The notes: generated by a model from the letters alone, not told the origin. Counted from the stretch's first letter, positions 15,944-23,759 are shown. The stretch: DNA of 24,433 nt from CAIVND01 sp035532075 (GCA_035532075.1 DATKRV010000082.1:1-24433), one strand, 5' to 3'. Translations and numbers: made by a program.

Positions 15944-17659
15944 CTAGGGTGCCGCGTGGATGATGATGTAGAGAACTCCCGCGACAAGTCCGCAGGCAAG
16001 CGGGAGTGCGAGCGCTATGGAGCGCGCCGCAATCGGATGGCGTGAGATCAGGATCAGTTCGCGGTTCGAGATCTTCCAACTCGCCCACATCGAGGCGGCT
16101 GTGCCGAGCGCGATGACAATTAGCTGAACGTTGACGATTCCGCCGATCGAGAGGATATGCGTGTGGTACAGCATCGATTTCGTCGATCCCGCACCAAAGA
16201 GGTGCCCCACCGCGGGAACGATTCGCGTCGCGTGCTCGAAGAATTTCGGGAGCTGTCGTGCGAAATAGTCCGCACCGACAACCGGAATGAGTCCATACAT
16301 CAACGGCAGGAAGTACATGCGAAACCGACTCGTTCGAGTGATGAAGTTCGTGTTCGCCGCTGCTGGGAGCTCAGCGTGCATCGATGGACCAACCGGATCG
16401 ACGGCCAACATGTGCAGTACCGAGCCTTGGCCCTGTGACATTGTGTGGCTTGAAAACGCGAGCGCATTCACCGATGGTTCCGGATACGCAGCGATATGCA
16501 CGCCCTCATTGACCTCGAGGTCGTCTCGCGCGAGCACATGTTCTATGCCTTTCACGATTGCGGCCATGAGAAGGGTAACCAGTCCGATGATCATGATGTA
16601 GTCGATCGGGTTCGGATAGGCGAGATGCGTCACGCGGTTCATCCAGGTGTCGATGCTCGCGAAGACATTGGTCGCATTGAACTGCTGGAAGATGACGAGC
16701 CCCCACAACGCCGCTACGGCCCACGCGATGTCGGCGCGTCGCCTCGTCGGTGCAACGACCGAGGTAAGCGGCTTTTGCAGGAACAGACCGATGTTGTCCT
16801 CGGGGCAACTCTTGTAGCACTCGCTGCACAGCCCACAGGCGAGGTTGGAGTCCGCGCTTCCCGGCCAGGTGTACCAGGGGCAGCCATAACCGTTGGTTCC
16901 TCCGCGCATACAGTCCTTTGTCTCGCAGTCGAGACAGATCTGTCGATCCCGTGTTCGGAAACCGGCAACGGATCCCATCGCACCGACGGTGCCGATCAAT
17001 GCGGAAAGCGGACAAATGTAACGACAAAAGGTGCGTCGCTCGAAGATGAGAAAGAACAGCAATGCGCTGGCGACGATTCCGAGAACCATGAAGCTCGTCG
17101 CCCACGGGTTGCCGGGACCGGCGATATTGAAGAACTCCTCGATCCATGTGAGCAAAAGGAATGTTCCAACCGAGAGCAAGAAGCCGTAGCGGGCGATGGG
17201 CTCGGGGAGCTTGCGTCCGAGGCCGAGACGGTGCTGGGTACGCTTCCACAGCGAACCGCGCTGGACCCACTCCGCGAATCCGCCGAAGGGACACATCGCG
17301 CACCAGGCTCTCCCAACCACGACCATCATCACGAAGACGAGACAGAACCAGATGTACCAGGTGATTGCGGTCCCGAAATTCAACCCGGGCACGACGGTTC
17401 CGAGGAGCCCGGTGAGGATCACGACCCAGAAGATGATCTGGTTCGGAACGATCAGGGCGAACTGGAACCTCCGGCTGCGCAGCATCCGGGCGACCCTCGG
17501 ATGTCGCGCAACATCCCAGTTCTTTTGCAGATCACTCGGCGAGAAATGACGGTCGGCCTCTTCGCGCACCGCTGGTCGCAGGTGTATCGCGACCGCCACG
17601 GGATCGTGGGGCGAGATCGACTCCTGAGAGGAAAGTTCAGACACGCTCGTTCGGGTCAT
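15944..17659 (-). CDS. NapH/NosR-like membrane polyferredoxin
   Basis: This 571-residue integral membrane protein has about nine hydrophobic segments and a cytoplasmic or central Fe-S region. Cysteine motifs include WCAMCPFGG (120, 123), FCRYICPLS (212, 216), CLDCETKDC (242, 245, 250), Cys260 and CGLCSECYKSCP (275, 278, 281, 285). The paired C..CP motifs at helix ends are typical of the NapH/NosR/CcoG-type family, which passes electrons across or to the membrane. A C-terminal extension (about 440-571) adds three hydrophobic segments and several histidines. AAGGGGG precedes ATG 17659. It heads a two-gene unit with the Fe-S fusion and faces the Rrf2-type regulator across a short shared control region. 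It is probably the membrane anchor of an electron-transfer complex. Confidence 0.85.
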   Translation of the reverse strand: MTRTSVSELSSQESISPHDPVAVAIHLRPAVREEADRHFSPSDLQKNWDVARHPRVARMLRSRRFQFALIVPNQIIFWVVILTGLLGTVVPGLNFGTAITWYIWFCLVFVMMVVVGRAWCAMCPFGGFAEWVQRGSLWKRTQHRLGLGRKLPEPIARYGFLLSVGTFLLLTWIEEFFNIAGPGNPWATSFMVLGIVASALLFFLIFERRTFCRYICPLSALIGTVGAMGSVAGFRTRDRQICLDCETKDCMRGGTNGYGCPWYTWPGSADSNLACGLCSECYKSCPEDNIGLFLQKPLTSVVAPTRRRADIAWAVAALWGLVIFQQFNATNVFASIDTWMNRVTHLAYPNPIDYIMIIGLVTLLMAAIVKGIEHVLARDDLEVNEGVHIAAYPEPSVNALAFSSHTMSQGQGSVLHMLAVDPVGPSMHAELPAAANTNFITRTSRFRMYFLPLMYGLIPVVGADYFARQLPKFFEHATRIVPAVGHLFGAGSTKSMLYHTHILSIGGIVNVQLIVIALGTAASMWASWKISNRELILISRHPIAARSIALALPLACGLVAGVLYIIIHAAP

Positions 17660-17752
17660 GAGACCCCCTTCACACCTATAGTTGTTTACTCCACGTAGTT
17701 CGGTTTAGCAGATGTAATAGCTATACGTCAAGTCACAAGCTATACTTATTTC
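17660..17752. promoter_or_regulatory. Shared control region between polyferredoxin and Rrf2 genes
   Basis: This 93-base AT-rich gap lies between divergent genes. AGCTATAC occurs twice as a direct repeat (17719-17726 and 17738-17745), and the related CTATAGTT lies at 17676-17683. TATACT (17741-17746) is a good -10 six bases before ATG 17753, so the regulator mRNA is probably leaderless, and the second repeat overlaps that -10. This suits autoregulation by the Rrf2-type protein and control of the opposite operon; both are inferences. Confidence 0.6.
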
Positions 17753-18697
17753 ATGGATATGACCCTCTCCAAGCGGGGTGACTACGTCGTACGGTCCGCG
17801 CTGTGCCTCGCTCGCGCCTATGCAGATGGCGGGTATCGCAAGATCCGTGAGGTGGTGGCGGAGATGGACATCCCGCAGACGTTCGCCTCGCAGATCCTCG
17901 CCGATCTGGTCCGCGCTGGACTGGCGAGCTCCCGCGCCGGAAAGTCGGGCGGTTATCGCCTCGTCCGTTCCCCAGAGAAGGTGAGTCTGCTCGAGGTGAT
18001 CGAGGCAGGGGAGGGACCGCTCCGCTCCGAGCGATGCGCGCTGGGAGCGGGACCGTGTCGCTGGGAGAAGGTGTGTCCTTTGCACGAGACGTGGGGGGCT
18101 GCCACGAGCGCGTTGCGCGAGACGCTTGGTGAGACGAGCCTCGCGCAGATCGCGGCGCGCGACGCGGCGCTTGAACATTCTGATTACCCGCAGCCATTTG
18201 ATTCGCATCGACATAGCTCGACCACGCTCGTGGTCGAGGATTGGGTGCAAGTCGAGGTCCCCCGTTCAGTGGCATTGCAACAGTTCGAACACACTGAGCC
18301 GTGGCTCGCGCGCTGCGTGAAGGCGGGCTACCACGATGTCGAAGGACTTCGTATTGGTATTGACCCGACGAGTCTGCCGTGGGAACCATCGACGACACCT
18401 GCGGTTGTGCTCACGCGCTTGGATGAGGAGTATGCGTATTCGCAGCGACTCATTTGGGAGGCAGGGGGCTCGCGCGGTCCCTCCTCTCATTTCGAGGGAA
18501 TGCTCACGATCCGAGCGATCGATGACGACCGCACGGAACTGCGTGTGAGTGGAAAGTTTCGCCCCCCTGTGATCTCCGCGATGTCTGATCACGCGCTCAC
18601 CGAGAGACTCAGTCGCGCGACGCTCCGCACCGCGCTTCGCGAGATTGCCAGAGTGCTTGAACACTCGTCACAACTCGCTGGAGCGAAAACTCACTGA
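17753..18697 (+). CDS. Rrf2-family regulator with C-terminal SRPBCC-like domain
   Basis: Residues 1-140 form an Rrf2-type winged-helix regulator. It has TLSKRGDYVVRSALCLA, a recognition helix near QTFASQILADLVRAGL, the wing SGGYRL, and three cysteines (95, 102, 108) placed like the [4Fe-4S] ligands of NsrR, with C-x6-C-x5-C instead of C-x5-C-x5-C. Known relatives such as NsrR, IscR and RsrR sense NO, Fe-S status or redox state and are about 150 residues. This one is 314. Residues 155-305 have the pattern of an SRPBCC (START-like) ligand domain: VEDWVQVEVP, a strand near HFEGMLTIRAI, TELRVSGKF, and a long final helix. It faces the polyferredoxin operon and probably controls it. Start ATG 17753 is 6 nt after a TATACT box. 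Confidence 0.85.
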   Translation: MDMTLSKRGDYVVRSALCLARAYADGGYRKIREVVAEMDIPQTFASQILADLVRAGLASSRAGKSGGYRLVRSPEKVSLLEVIEAGEGPLRSERCALGAGPCRWEKVCPLHETWGAATSALRETLGETSLAQIAARDAALEHSDYPQPFDSHRHSSTTLVVEDWVQVEVPRSVALQQFEHTEPWLARCVKAGYHDVEGLRIGIDPTSLPWEPSTTPAVVLTRLDEEYAYSQRLIWEAGGSRGPSSHFEGMLTIRAIDDDRTELRVSGKFRPPVISAMSDHALTERLSRATLRTALREIARVLEHSSQLAGAKTH

Positions 18698-18937
18698 CGA
18701 CTCCGCCACCCTTGGCAGCGCCTACTAGACGACGTTGTCATGAGCGCCGGAACTCCGCGAGACAGCAATCTGAAGATGCACCTTTGGAGACGGAACCAGT
18801 TTTTTCGACTATTCGGGCCGTCCGTCGGAGTCGGCCAAAACACTCCGGGATCGGGAATCGCGTGGCGAGAGCCAGCGAGTGGATCCGTTGATACACGCCA
18901 CCATGTGCGTGCGCGTCGGACGCAAATGAATGGCGCG

Positions 18938-18943
18938 TAGGAT
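18938..18943 (+). promoter_or_regulatory. -10-like box that decides the SCO1 start
   Basis: TAGGAT is followed by 7 nt and then GTG 18951, the spacing of a leaderless transcript. This favours 18951 over ATG 18930 and ATG 18969. No convincing -35 is seen. Confidence 0.4.
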
Positions 18944-18950
18944 CGCAGGC

Positions 18951-19745
18951 GTGAACGAAGCAGCCGGCATGCGCAATCGGGTCATAGTTGCTGCGGTTGC
19001 TGCGGTTGTCGCCACCGCGTTGGTTGGCACCTTGCTTGCGGTTGTGTTTGCGCGGCGAAATCAAAATGCATTGCCGACGGTGCACGCCGTACAGCCGACC
19101 GATCGCATCGTGCCAAGCGAAGTGGCGCGGATACCGCTTGTCAACCAGGCCGGTCAGACGACGCATCTCGCAGACTTTCACGGCAAGATCGTCGTGCTCG
19201 CCGATTTCATGACCTCTTGCCAGGAGGTGTGCCCGATCACGGCGGGAGCACTCATGAGTGTGCAACGCGACCTCGCTCACGCGCACCTACTTGGCAGTAT
19301 CGAGATCGTTGAGGCCACGATCGATCCAAGGCGTGATTCGCCGAGTCGCTTTCGCGTCTATCAACGAGCCTTTGGCATCCACTGGACGATGTTGACGGGT
19401 ACGGCCGCGAACATCGACCGACTGTGGTCCTGGTTTGGTGTGATCTACCAGCGAGCTCCTGAACCAAAGCCTCCGGCGATCAACTGGCAGACGGGCAGGC
19501 CTTACACCTACGACGTTGTGCACTCTGACGCAGTCATTGTGCTCGATCGGGCCGGTACCGAGCGGGCGATTGCCGTTGGAAACCCGAATGTCGGCGGTAG
19601 GCTTCCGGAGCGGCTTTTGACCCTGCTCGACAAGCAGGGTCGCGCCAATCTCGCGCAGCCGGGATTTGGAAGTTGGACCCCATCTGACCTGATCGACGCG
19701 ATCGGCACCGTACTTGGCCGGTCGATTCCCATCTCGGGCAATTAG
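18951..19745 (+). CDS. SCO1/SenC family copper or thiol-redox protein
   Basis: The likely product of 264 residues has one N-terminal hydrophobic segment (about 10-34), an uncleaved anchor or signal, then a thioredoxin-like SCO domain outside the membrane. The copper/thiol motif is CQEVC (Cys90, Cys94), and the conserved histidine is His191 in VVHSDAVIVLD. SCO proteins load copper on the CuA site of cytochrome oxidase or manage thiol redox there. An insertion around residues 165-185 (proline-rich, PEPKPPAINW) precedes the histidine. GTG 18951 is chosen because of the upstream -10-like box; ATG 18930 or 18969 are possible. No oxidase subunit lies in the window. It follows the Rrf2-type gene but after 250 bases without a clear gene. 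Confidence 0.87.
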   Translation: MNEAAGMRNRVIVAAVAAVVATALVGTLLAVVFARRNQNALPTVHAVQPTDRIVPSEVARIPLVNQAGQTTHLADFHGKIVVLADFMTSCQEVCPITAGALMSVQRDLAHAHLLGSIEIVEATIDPRRDSPSRFRVYQRAFGIHWTMLTGTAANIDRLWSWFGVIYQRAPEPKPPAINWQTGRPYTYDVVHSDAVIVLDRAGTERAIAVGNPNVGGRLPERLLTLLDKQGRANLAQPGFGSWTPSDLIDAIGTVLGRSIPISGN

Positions 19746-20159
19746 GAGAAGCACTCCACAACAGAGGCGTCGGACAAAACCAGCCCGCGTTGACCTCGAT
19801 CCACGACACCGGGGAGTGCGTGATGGCCAGAGAAGCCGGTGATCGACACTGAAGTTAGGACGACGCGAGTCATCTCACGCTGCCCCCGGCAACTCTGTGC
19901 CGCTCGGGGGGGGGGTAGATCCAGTCCTTCGTCGCTCACCGAATCGATGACGACGGTTGGATATAGACAGCGCATCCAGCGTTGGCCCTTTCAACCCAAG
20001 ATGTAACCGTTGACCAGAAGGTGGTCATGGCACATCCACCTTCGGATCGGATTCACCGAGGTGGGCTGAGCTAGCGCGGAGAGCTCCTCGTCGCGCTCGA
20101 CGGGCTCTTCGCCAACCCAACGCGTGAGGACTCGGCGAGAGGTGTTGGATGAGCCGACG

Positions 20160-20179
20160 CCACCGTCGGTGAACGGTGG
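20160..20179. repeat. 7-bp inverted repeat (CCACCGT / ACGGTGG)
   Basis: The arms 20160-20166 and 20173-20179 are perfectly complementary with a 6-nt loop. There is no T-tract, and no gene ends close by on either strand, so a terminator role is not supported. Confidence 0.5.
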
Positions 20180-20294
20180 ATTCACCCCTTAATGCCTGCT
20201 CAGCACGGAAGATTTCTGCCACCAATGGCCTTTCAGGGCTATTTCAAAAGAGTCATCCATAAAATTCCGAAAACGGACCAAAAATGTTTCGCGG

Positions 20295-20300
20295 TACGGT
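20295..20300 (+). promoter_or_regulatory. -10-like box before the phospholipase D-like gene
   Basis: TACGGT is followed by 8 nt and ATG 20309, in line with a leaderless transcript; no SD precedes the ATG. The -35 region is not recognisable, so support is modest. Confidence 0.3.
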
Positions 20301-20308
20301 AGCAGTAC

Positions 20309-21910
20309 ATGCGATTGGATGACTGGTTTTTGACCCTTGAGGAAAGGGCTAACCCACACAGCAGGATCGACGCGAGTGGGACATCGAGAGAGGCCTGGAC
20401 CGAGGGCAACGATGTGTCTTTCCTCATCGACGGTGAGGCGTACTTTTCGCGACTCTTGGAGGAGATCACCGCCTTGGAATATGGCGACCAGTTGCGCTTC
20501 ACTGACTGGCGCAGCGACGGGGACGAACGTCTGAGTGACGGTGGTCCGACGATTCGGTCACTCGTGGTCGACACCTGTCGTCGCGGAGTGGACGTTCGCG
20601 GCCTGCTCTGGCGATCGCACAGCGACCGCTTGGCCTTCAGCGCGAAGCAGAATCGACGCTTTGGTGTGGACGTGACGAGGGCGGGCGGCCAGGTTCTCCT
20701 CGACGAAAGGGTCCGACGCGGTGGGTCGCATCACCAGAAGGCGGTACTACTTCGACACCCCTCGTTCCCCGAGCGTGATATTGCGTTCGTCGGGGGCATC
20801 GATCTGTGTCACGGTCGTCGCGACGATGGCCGCCACCGTGGGAACGACCAGGCGATCAAATTGGACGCGCGCTACGGTTCGCGTCCCCCGTGGCACGACG
20901 TACAGCTCGCCGTGCAAGGCCCGGCGATCAGTGACCTCGACTGGACGTTCCGTGAGAGATGGGAGGACCCTACGCCACTGAATCACGCGGGTCTCGCGCG
21001 GTCGTGGACGTCGAGGGTCCTGTCGCGAGACCGCATCGCCGGTACACTGCCCGTCGCGCTCGCTGATCCGCCCGCCCCGGGTGGGCACGCCGTTCAGGTG
21101 TTGCGCACCTACCCGGCGCGCAGGCCTCCATACCCGTTCGCTCCGTCCGGAGAGCGCAGCGTCGCCCGAGCGTTCGCCAAAGCAGTCCGGCGGGCTCGCA
21201 CGCTGATCTACATCGAAGATCAGTACTTCTGGTCGATCGAGATCGCCGAGATCCTCGCGAGTGCTCTGCGACAACAGCCTGGACTACAGCTCATCGCCGT
21301 CGTCCCGCGCTTTCCGGATAAGGACGGGCGTCTCTCGGGACCGCCGAGTCGCCTCGCACAGGCCCGGGCCCTCGCCGTAGTTCAGGCCGCGGGTGGCTCG
21401 CGCGTGGGCATCTACGACGTTCAGAACGAGGCGGGAACGCCGATTTACGTCCACGCCAAGGTCTGCGTGATCGACGACGTGTGGGCGACGGTTGGTTCGG
21501 ACAACCTCAATCGGCGTTCGTGGACGCACGATTCGGAGCTCTCGTGCGCGGTGATTGACAGTGAAAGGGACGCTCGTGAACCCCTCGACCCGGCTGGATT
21601 GGGTGACGGCAGTCGCAAATTCGCGCGTGACTTGCGTCTCGCGCTCTGGGCAGAACACCTCGGAAGCACACCTGACGATCCCGCCCTTCTCCCGCTTGTG
21701 GGTTCGACACAGCTGTGGGAGGCGGCCGGCCGCGGAGACGACCTCGGGGAGGATCCGAGTGATCGCGGAGTCCGATCGTCGAGTCGCGTTCGAGCTCACG
21801 CGATCGCGCCTGTTCCTCGCGCAAATCGCCTGTTGGCCGAGCTCGCCTATCGCGTGATCTTTGACCCGGACGGCCGTCCGATGGCGCTGCGAATGAAGCA
21901 TCGCTTTTGA
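20309..21910 (+). CDS. Phospholipase D-like enzyme, two HKD motifs
   Basis: This 533-residue protein has the two half-sites of a PLD phosphodiesterase. The first is a variant HHQKAVLL (His142, Lys144) followed after a longer gap by an acidic residue and GGIDL. The second is canonical, VHAKVCVIDD (His382, Lys384, Asp389) followed by GSDNLNRRSW. YIEDQYFWS before the second motif also fits PLDs of the eukaryote/Streptomyces-like class. No signal peptide is visible (MRLDDWFLTLEER), so it is probably cytosolic. Substrates could be phospholipids or other phosphodiesters. It is isolated: no gene within 220 bases downstream shares its strand with confidence. Confidence 0.85.
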   Translation: MRLDDWFLTLEERANPHSRIDASGTSREAWTEGNDVSFLIDGEAYFSRLLEEITALEYGDQLRFTDWRSDGDERLSDGGPTIRSLVVDTCRRGVDVRGLLWRSHSDRLAFSAKQNRRFGVDVTRAGGQVLLDERVRRGGSHHQKAVLLRHPSFPERDIAFVGGIDLCHGRRDDGRHRGNDQAIKLDARYGSRPPWHDVQLAVQGPAISDLDWTFRERWEDPTPLNHAGLARSWTSRVLSRDRIAGTLPVALADPPAPGGHAVQVLRTYPARRPPYPFAPSGERSVARAFAKAVRRARTLIYIEDQYFWSIEIAEILASALRQQPGLQLIAVVPRFPDKDGRLSGPPSRLAQARALAVVQAAGGSRVGIYDVQNEAGTPIYVHAKVCVIDDVWATVGSDNLNRRSWTHDSELSCAVIDSERDAREPLDPAGLGDGSRKFARDLRLALWAEHLGSTPDDPALLPLVGSTQLWEAAGRGDDLGEDPSDRGVRSSSRVRAHAIAPVPRANRLLAELAYRVIFDPDGRPMALRMKHRF

Positions 21911-22006
21911 GCGTTGACGACGCAGCACCAGCTGCTCGCCTGGGCGAGAGAACAGTCGAGTTGTTAAGTCCGCGCGACTCTTTCAAGATTCTCAGGAGGT
22001 CTGTAG

Positions 22007-22255
22007 GTGACCGCTGGAGTACGAGCCTTCTTTGGTCACTCGGTTGGCGATGCTAAGTTCCAGCAGCGTCGCCGATCTGTCAGAACATCGCGCCCGTTGT
22101 CGTCTCGCCAGAGCAAAGTCGAGCGACGCCTTTCAAAAGATGAACGGCACGAGCATCTTGGTCGAGAGCTTGTACAGCGCGTAGGCCTCTGGGAACTGCT
22201 TGGTCATGTAGCGCTCTTCGACGGTCGCGCTGTAGATGAAGTAGGTCCCGGCTAG
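22007..22255 (+). CDS. Doubtful ORF behind a strong Shine-Dalgarno sequence
   Basis: AGGAGG (21994-21999) is followed by 7 nt and GTG 22007, a near-ideal start signal. The 82-codon ORF begins MTAGVRAFFGHSVGDAKF and then becomes arginine- and serine-rich. Its last 123 bases are antisense to the methyltransferase-like gene, which is the better-supported frame there. It may be the remnant of a gene whose 3' part was lost, or chance. No similarity is recognised. Confidence 0.2.
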   Translation: MTAGVRAFFGHSVGDAKFQQRRRSVRTSRPLSSRQSKVERRLSKDERHEHLGRELVQRVGLWELLGHVALFDGRAVDEVGPG

Positions 22256-22687
22256 GGCGATGGCGATCAGCCACCACCAGCTCAGCGCCACCGCGGTGCC
22301 GATGCCAGCGACGAGGATGCCCGAGTAGATCGGATGGCGGACCAGGTGGTAGGGGCCGCTTGTCACCAGCTCTGGCTCGTCCTTTTGCGTCATCGGTGTG
22401 CCCCAGTTGCGCCCGATGTGCACACGTGCCCAGATTGCGAACCCCAACCCGAGAGCGAGAAGGACGAGCCCGAGGCCGGCGCGCCACGGATCCGTGTTGA
22501 GGCCGTGGTCCCGAAAGGCTCCCAAGCGCACCAAGAGGATCACGGCGACAACGATCATCGCCCTGATACGCAGATCGCGCGACCACGGGACGCGACCTCT
22601 CTTTATGGAAAAGGCTGCCGCGAGCCAGTACAGCCAGAACGCCGCCCATGCGACGGCGAAGACGGTCTCGACCGTTCGCATCGTCAT
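22133..22687 (-). CDS. Isoprenylcysteine methyltransferase-like membrane protein
   Basis: This 184-residue membrane protein has four to five hydrophobic segments (about 5-26, 40-57, 68-90, 124-150). It carries the SAM-binding signature of the ICMT/PEMT-like family near the C-terminus: LVTSGPYHLVRHPIYSG, then EERYMTKQFPEAYALYK. Bacterial members methylate small or lipid substrates, or their function is unknown; a prenylcysteine substrate is not implied. Its ATG overlaps the TGA of a 54-codon ORF (ATGA), so the two are probably translated together. No other pathway gene is adjacent. Confidence 0.85.
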   Translation of the reverse strand: MTMRTVETVFAVAWAAFWLYWLAAAFSIKRGRVPWSRDLRIRAMIVVAVILLVRLGAFRDHGLNTDPWRAGLGLVLLALGLGFAIWARVHIGRNWGTPMTQKDEPELVTSGPYHLVRHPIYSGILVAGIGTAVALSWWWLIAIALAGTYFIYSATVEERYMTKQFPEAYALYKLSTKMLVPFIF

Positions 22688-22848
22688 TCATACTTCCACA
22701 GTGCTTGGCGGTTTACGGTGAGGATTTCGGGTTCAGTGCCCGCGCGGTGTGCCAGAACGTGCACTCCGAGGGGCTGGTGTGGCTCGGCGAAAGTGCCGAC
22801 GGTTGACGGCGTAGAACATCGAACGGCACGTCGAACAGTGTCGCTCAT
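22684..22848 (-). CDS. 54-residue ORF coupled to the methyltransferase-like gene
   Basis: An open frame from ATG 22848 to TGA 22684-22686 ends exactly in an ATGA overlap with the next gene. The product starts MSDTVRRAVRC and ends in QALWKYE; the middle has PLGVHVLAHRAGTEPE. I do not recognise it. There is no SD before its ATG. The precise overlap is the main argument that it is translated; otherwise it could be chance. Confidence 0.4.
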   Translation of the reverse strand: MSDTVRRAVRCSTPSTVGTFAEPHQPLGVHVLAHRAGTEPEILTVNRQALWKYE

Positions 22849-22972
22849 GGTAGCGGTGGAGGTGCAGACGGATCGGGCATTGTCATGATGAAGAGATGAT
22901 TACCGACAGCAATTACCGACGCAATTGGCATCTATACGGGCCATCCGATCCAGCTATCAGTGAGGAGACACC

Positions 22973-23410
22973 GTGGAACCTCGCATTCATGTGATCACCT
23001 TGGCAGTTGGCGACCTCGAGCGGTCGCTCGCGTTCTACCGCGACGGTCTTGGGCTTGAGTCGCCCGGGGTTATCGGAACGGAACATTCCGGTGATGAAAA
23101 CAGCGCCGCTGGAGCCGTTGCAATGTTCGAGCTCGACGGCGGACTTGTTCTTGCCCTTTATCCGCGGACTGAGCTTGCGAAAGACGCCAACATCGATCTT
23201 GTGCCCGCGTCATCGGGTTCCTTCAGCATCGGGCACATCGTTCCCGAACAAAGTGACGTGGACGCGCTGCTTGTCGCAGCCGTCGCTGCGGGAGCATCAA
23301 TCACGGAGGCTCCACGCGAACGTCCGTGGGGGATCTACTCGGGTTATTTCCGTGATCCTGACGACCATCTCTGGGAGATCATCTGGACTCCAACCTCCGA
23401 TTCCGACTAG
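22973..23410 (+). CDS. VOC superfamily (glyoxalase/bleomycin-resistance-like) protein
   Basis: This 145-residue protein is one full VOC domain. It starts IHVITLAVGDLERSLAFYRDGLGLE, has the halves joined near residue 70-75, and ends WGIYSGYFRDPDDHLWEIIW. VOC proteins use a metal to act on thiol adducts, diols or halides, or just bind antibiotics. His6 in the first strand and Glu near EIIW are candidate metal ligands. Start GTG 22973 has GAGGAG spaced 5 nt away, so the start is firm. Without a catalytic context the substrate is unknown. It is divergent from the 54-residue ORF and convergent with the small membrane protein. Confidence 0.88.
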   Translation: MEPRIHVITLAVGDLERSLAFYRDGLGLESPGVIGTEHSGDENSAAGAVAMFELDGGLVLALYPRTELAKDANIDLVPASSGSFSIGHIVPEQSDVDALLVAAVAAGASITEAPRERPWGIYSGYFRDPDDHLWEIIWTPTSDSD

Positions 23411-23451
23411 CGCTATGGCATCATCTCAGTATGCGGGGACCTGTTGTTTGA

Positions 23452-23604
23452 TTATCGCTTCAGGAATCTGAGGTAGAACGCCGTGAATACCAGCACTATT
23501 CCGACGTTTGCGATCAGCCGAGGCCCGAAGTGGTGTCTGAAGAACAAGATGTCGACGGCGACGATGACGGCGATGAGCGTGATTACGTAAAGCACGTTGG
23601 TCAT
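23452..23604 (-). CDS. 50-residue small membrane protein
   Basis: ATG 23604 is preceded by GGAG seven bases away. The product has a hydrophobic helix at 3-21 (VLYVITLIAVIVAVDILFF), then a RHHFGPRL turn, and a second helix ending FYLRFLKR, so two membrane segments. An upstream ATG at 23694 in the same frame gives an unlikely arginine- and threonine-rich extension. Similar short proteins exist in actinobacteria as far as I recall, with no known role. It converges on the VOC gene with 41 bases between stops. Confidence 0.65.
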   Translation of the reverse strand: MTNVLYVITLIAVIVAVDILFFRHHFGPRLIANVGIVLVFTAFYLRFLKR

Positions 23605-23731
23605 GTTGTGTCTCCGTTCTTTCGTCCGCATCACCGTGATCGCCGACACCCTTGGATAACGTGGCGTCGTCGCACAAAGGCGCACGTGTCGCAATGCGGG
23701 TCACGGCTCAAGGACCATTTCCCGCAACGCT

Positions 23732-23759
23732 CGATGGTCCTCGCTCGAGTGGACCATCG
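23732..23759. repeat. 9-bp inverted repeat (CGATGGTCC / GGACCATCG)
   Basis: The arms 23732-23740 and 23751-23759 are perfectly complementary with a 10-nt loop. A third copy of GGACCAT lies at 23712-23718. There is no adjacent gene and no T-tract. Confidence 0.6.

Larger units (their letters stand above)
19746..20308. other. Gene-poor stretch between SCO1 and phospholipase D genes
   Basis: These 563 bases hold only short ORFs that I do not recognise on the minus strand (19742-19975, 19991-20185). The stretch contains a G10 homopolymer (19906-19915) and a 7-bp inverted repeat with 6-nt loop (20160-20179). The last 80 bases are AT-rich and probably hold the promoter of the phospholipase D-like gene. 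No tRNA or known RNA structure was seen. Confidence 0.5.

Noticed and set aside
16496..17698. 400-codon plus-strand ORF
   Set aside because: Antisense to the polyferredoxin, rich in D, E, G, H and R with no domain; a typical shadow in GC-rich DNA.
18740..18940. 66-codon plus-strand ORF between the regulator and SCO1
   Set aside because: No SD or -10 box suitably placed, no recognisable motif and low-complexity composition; probably noise.
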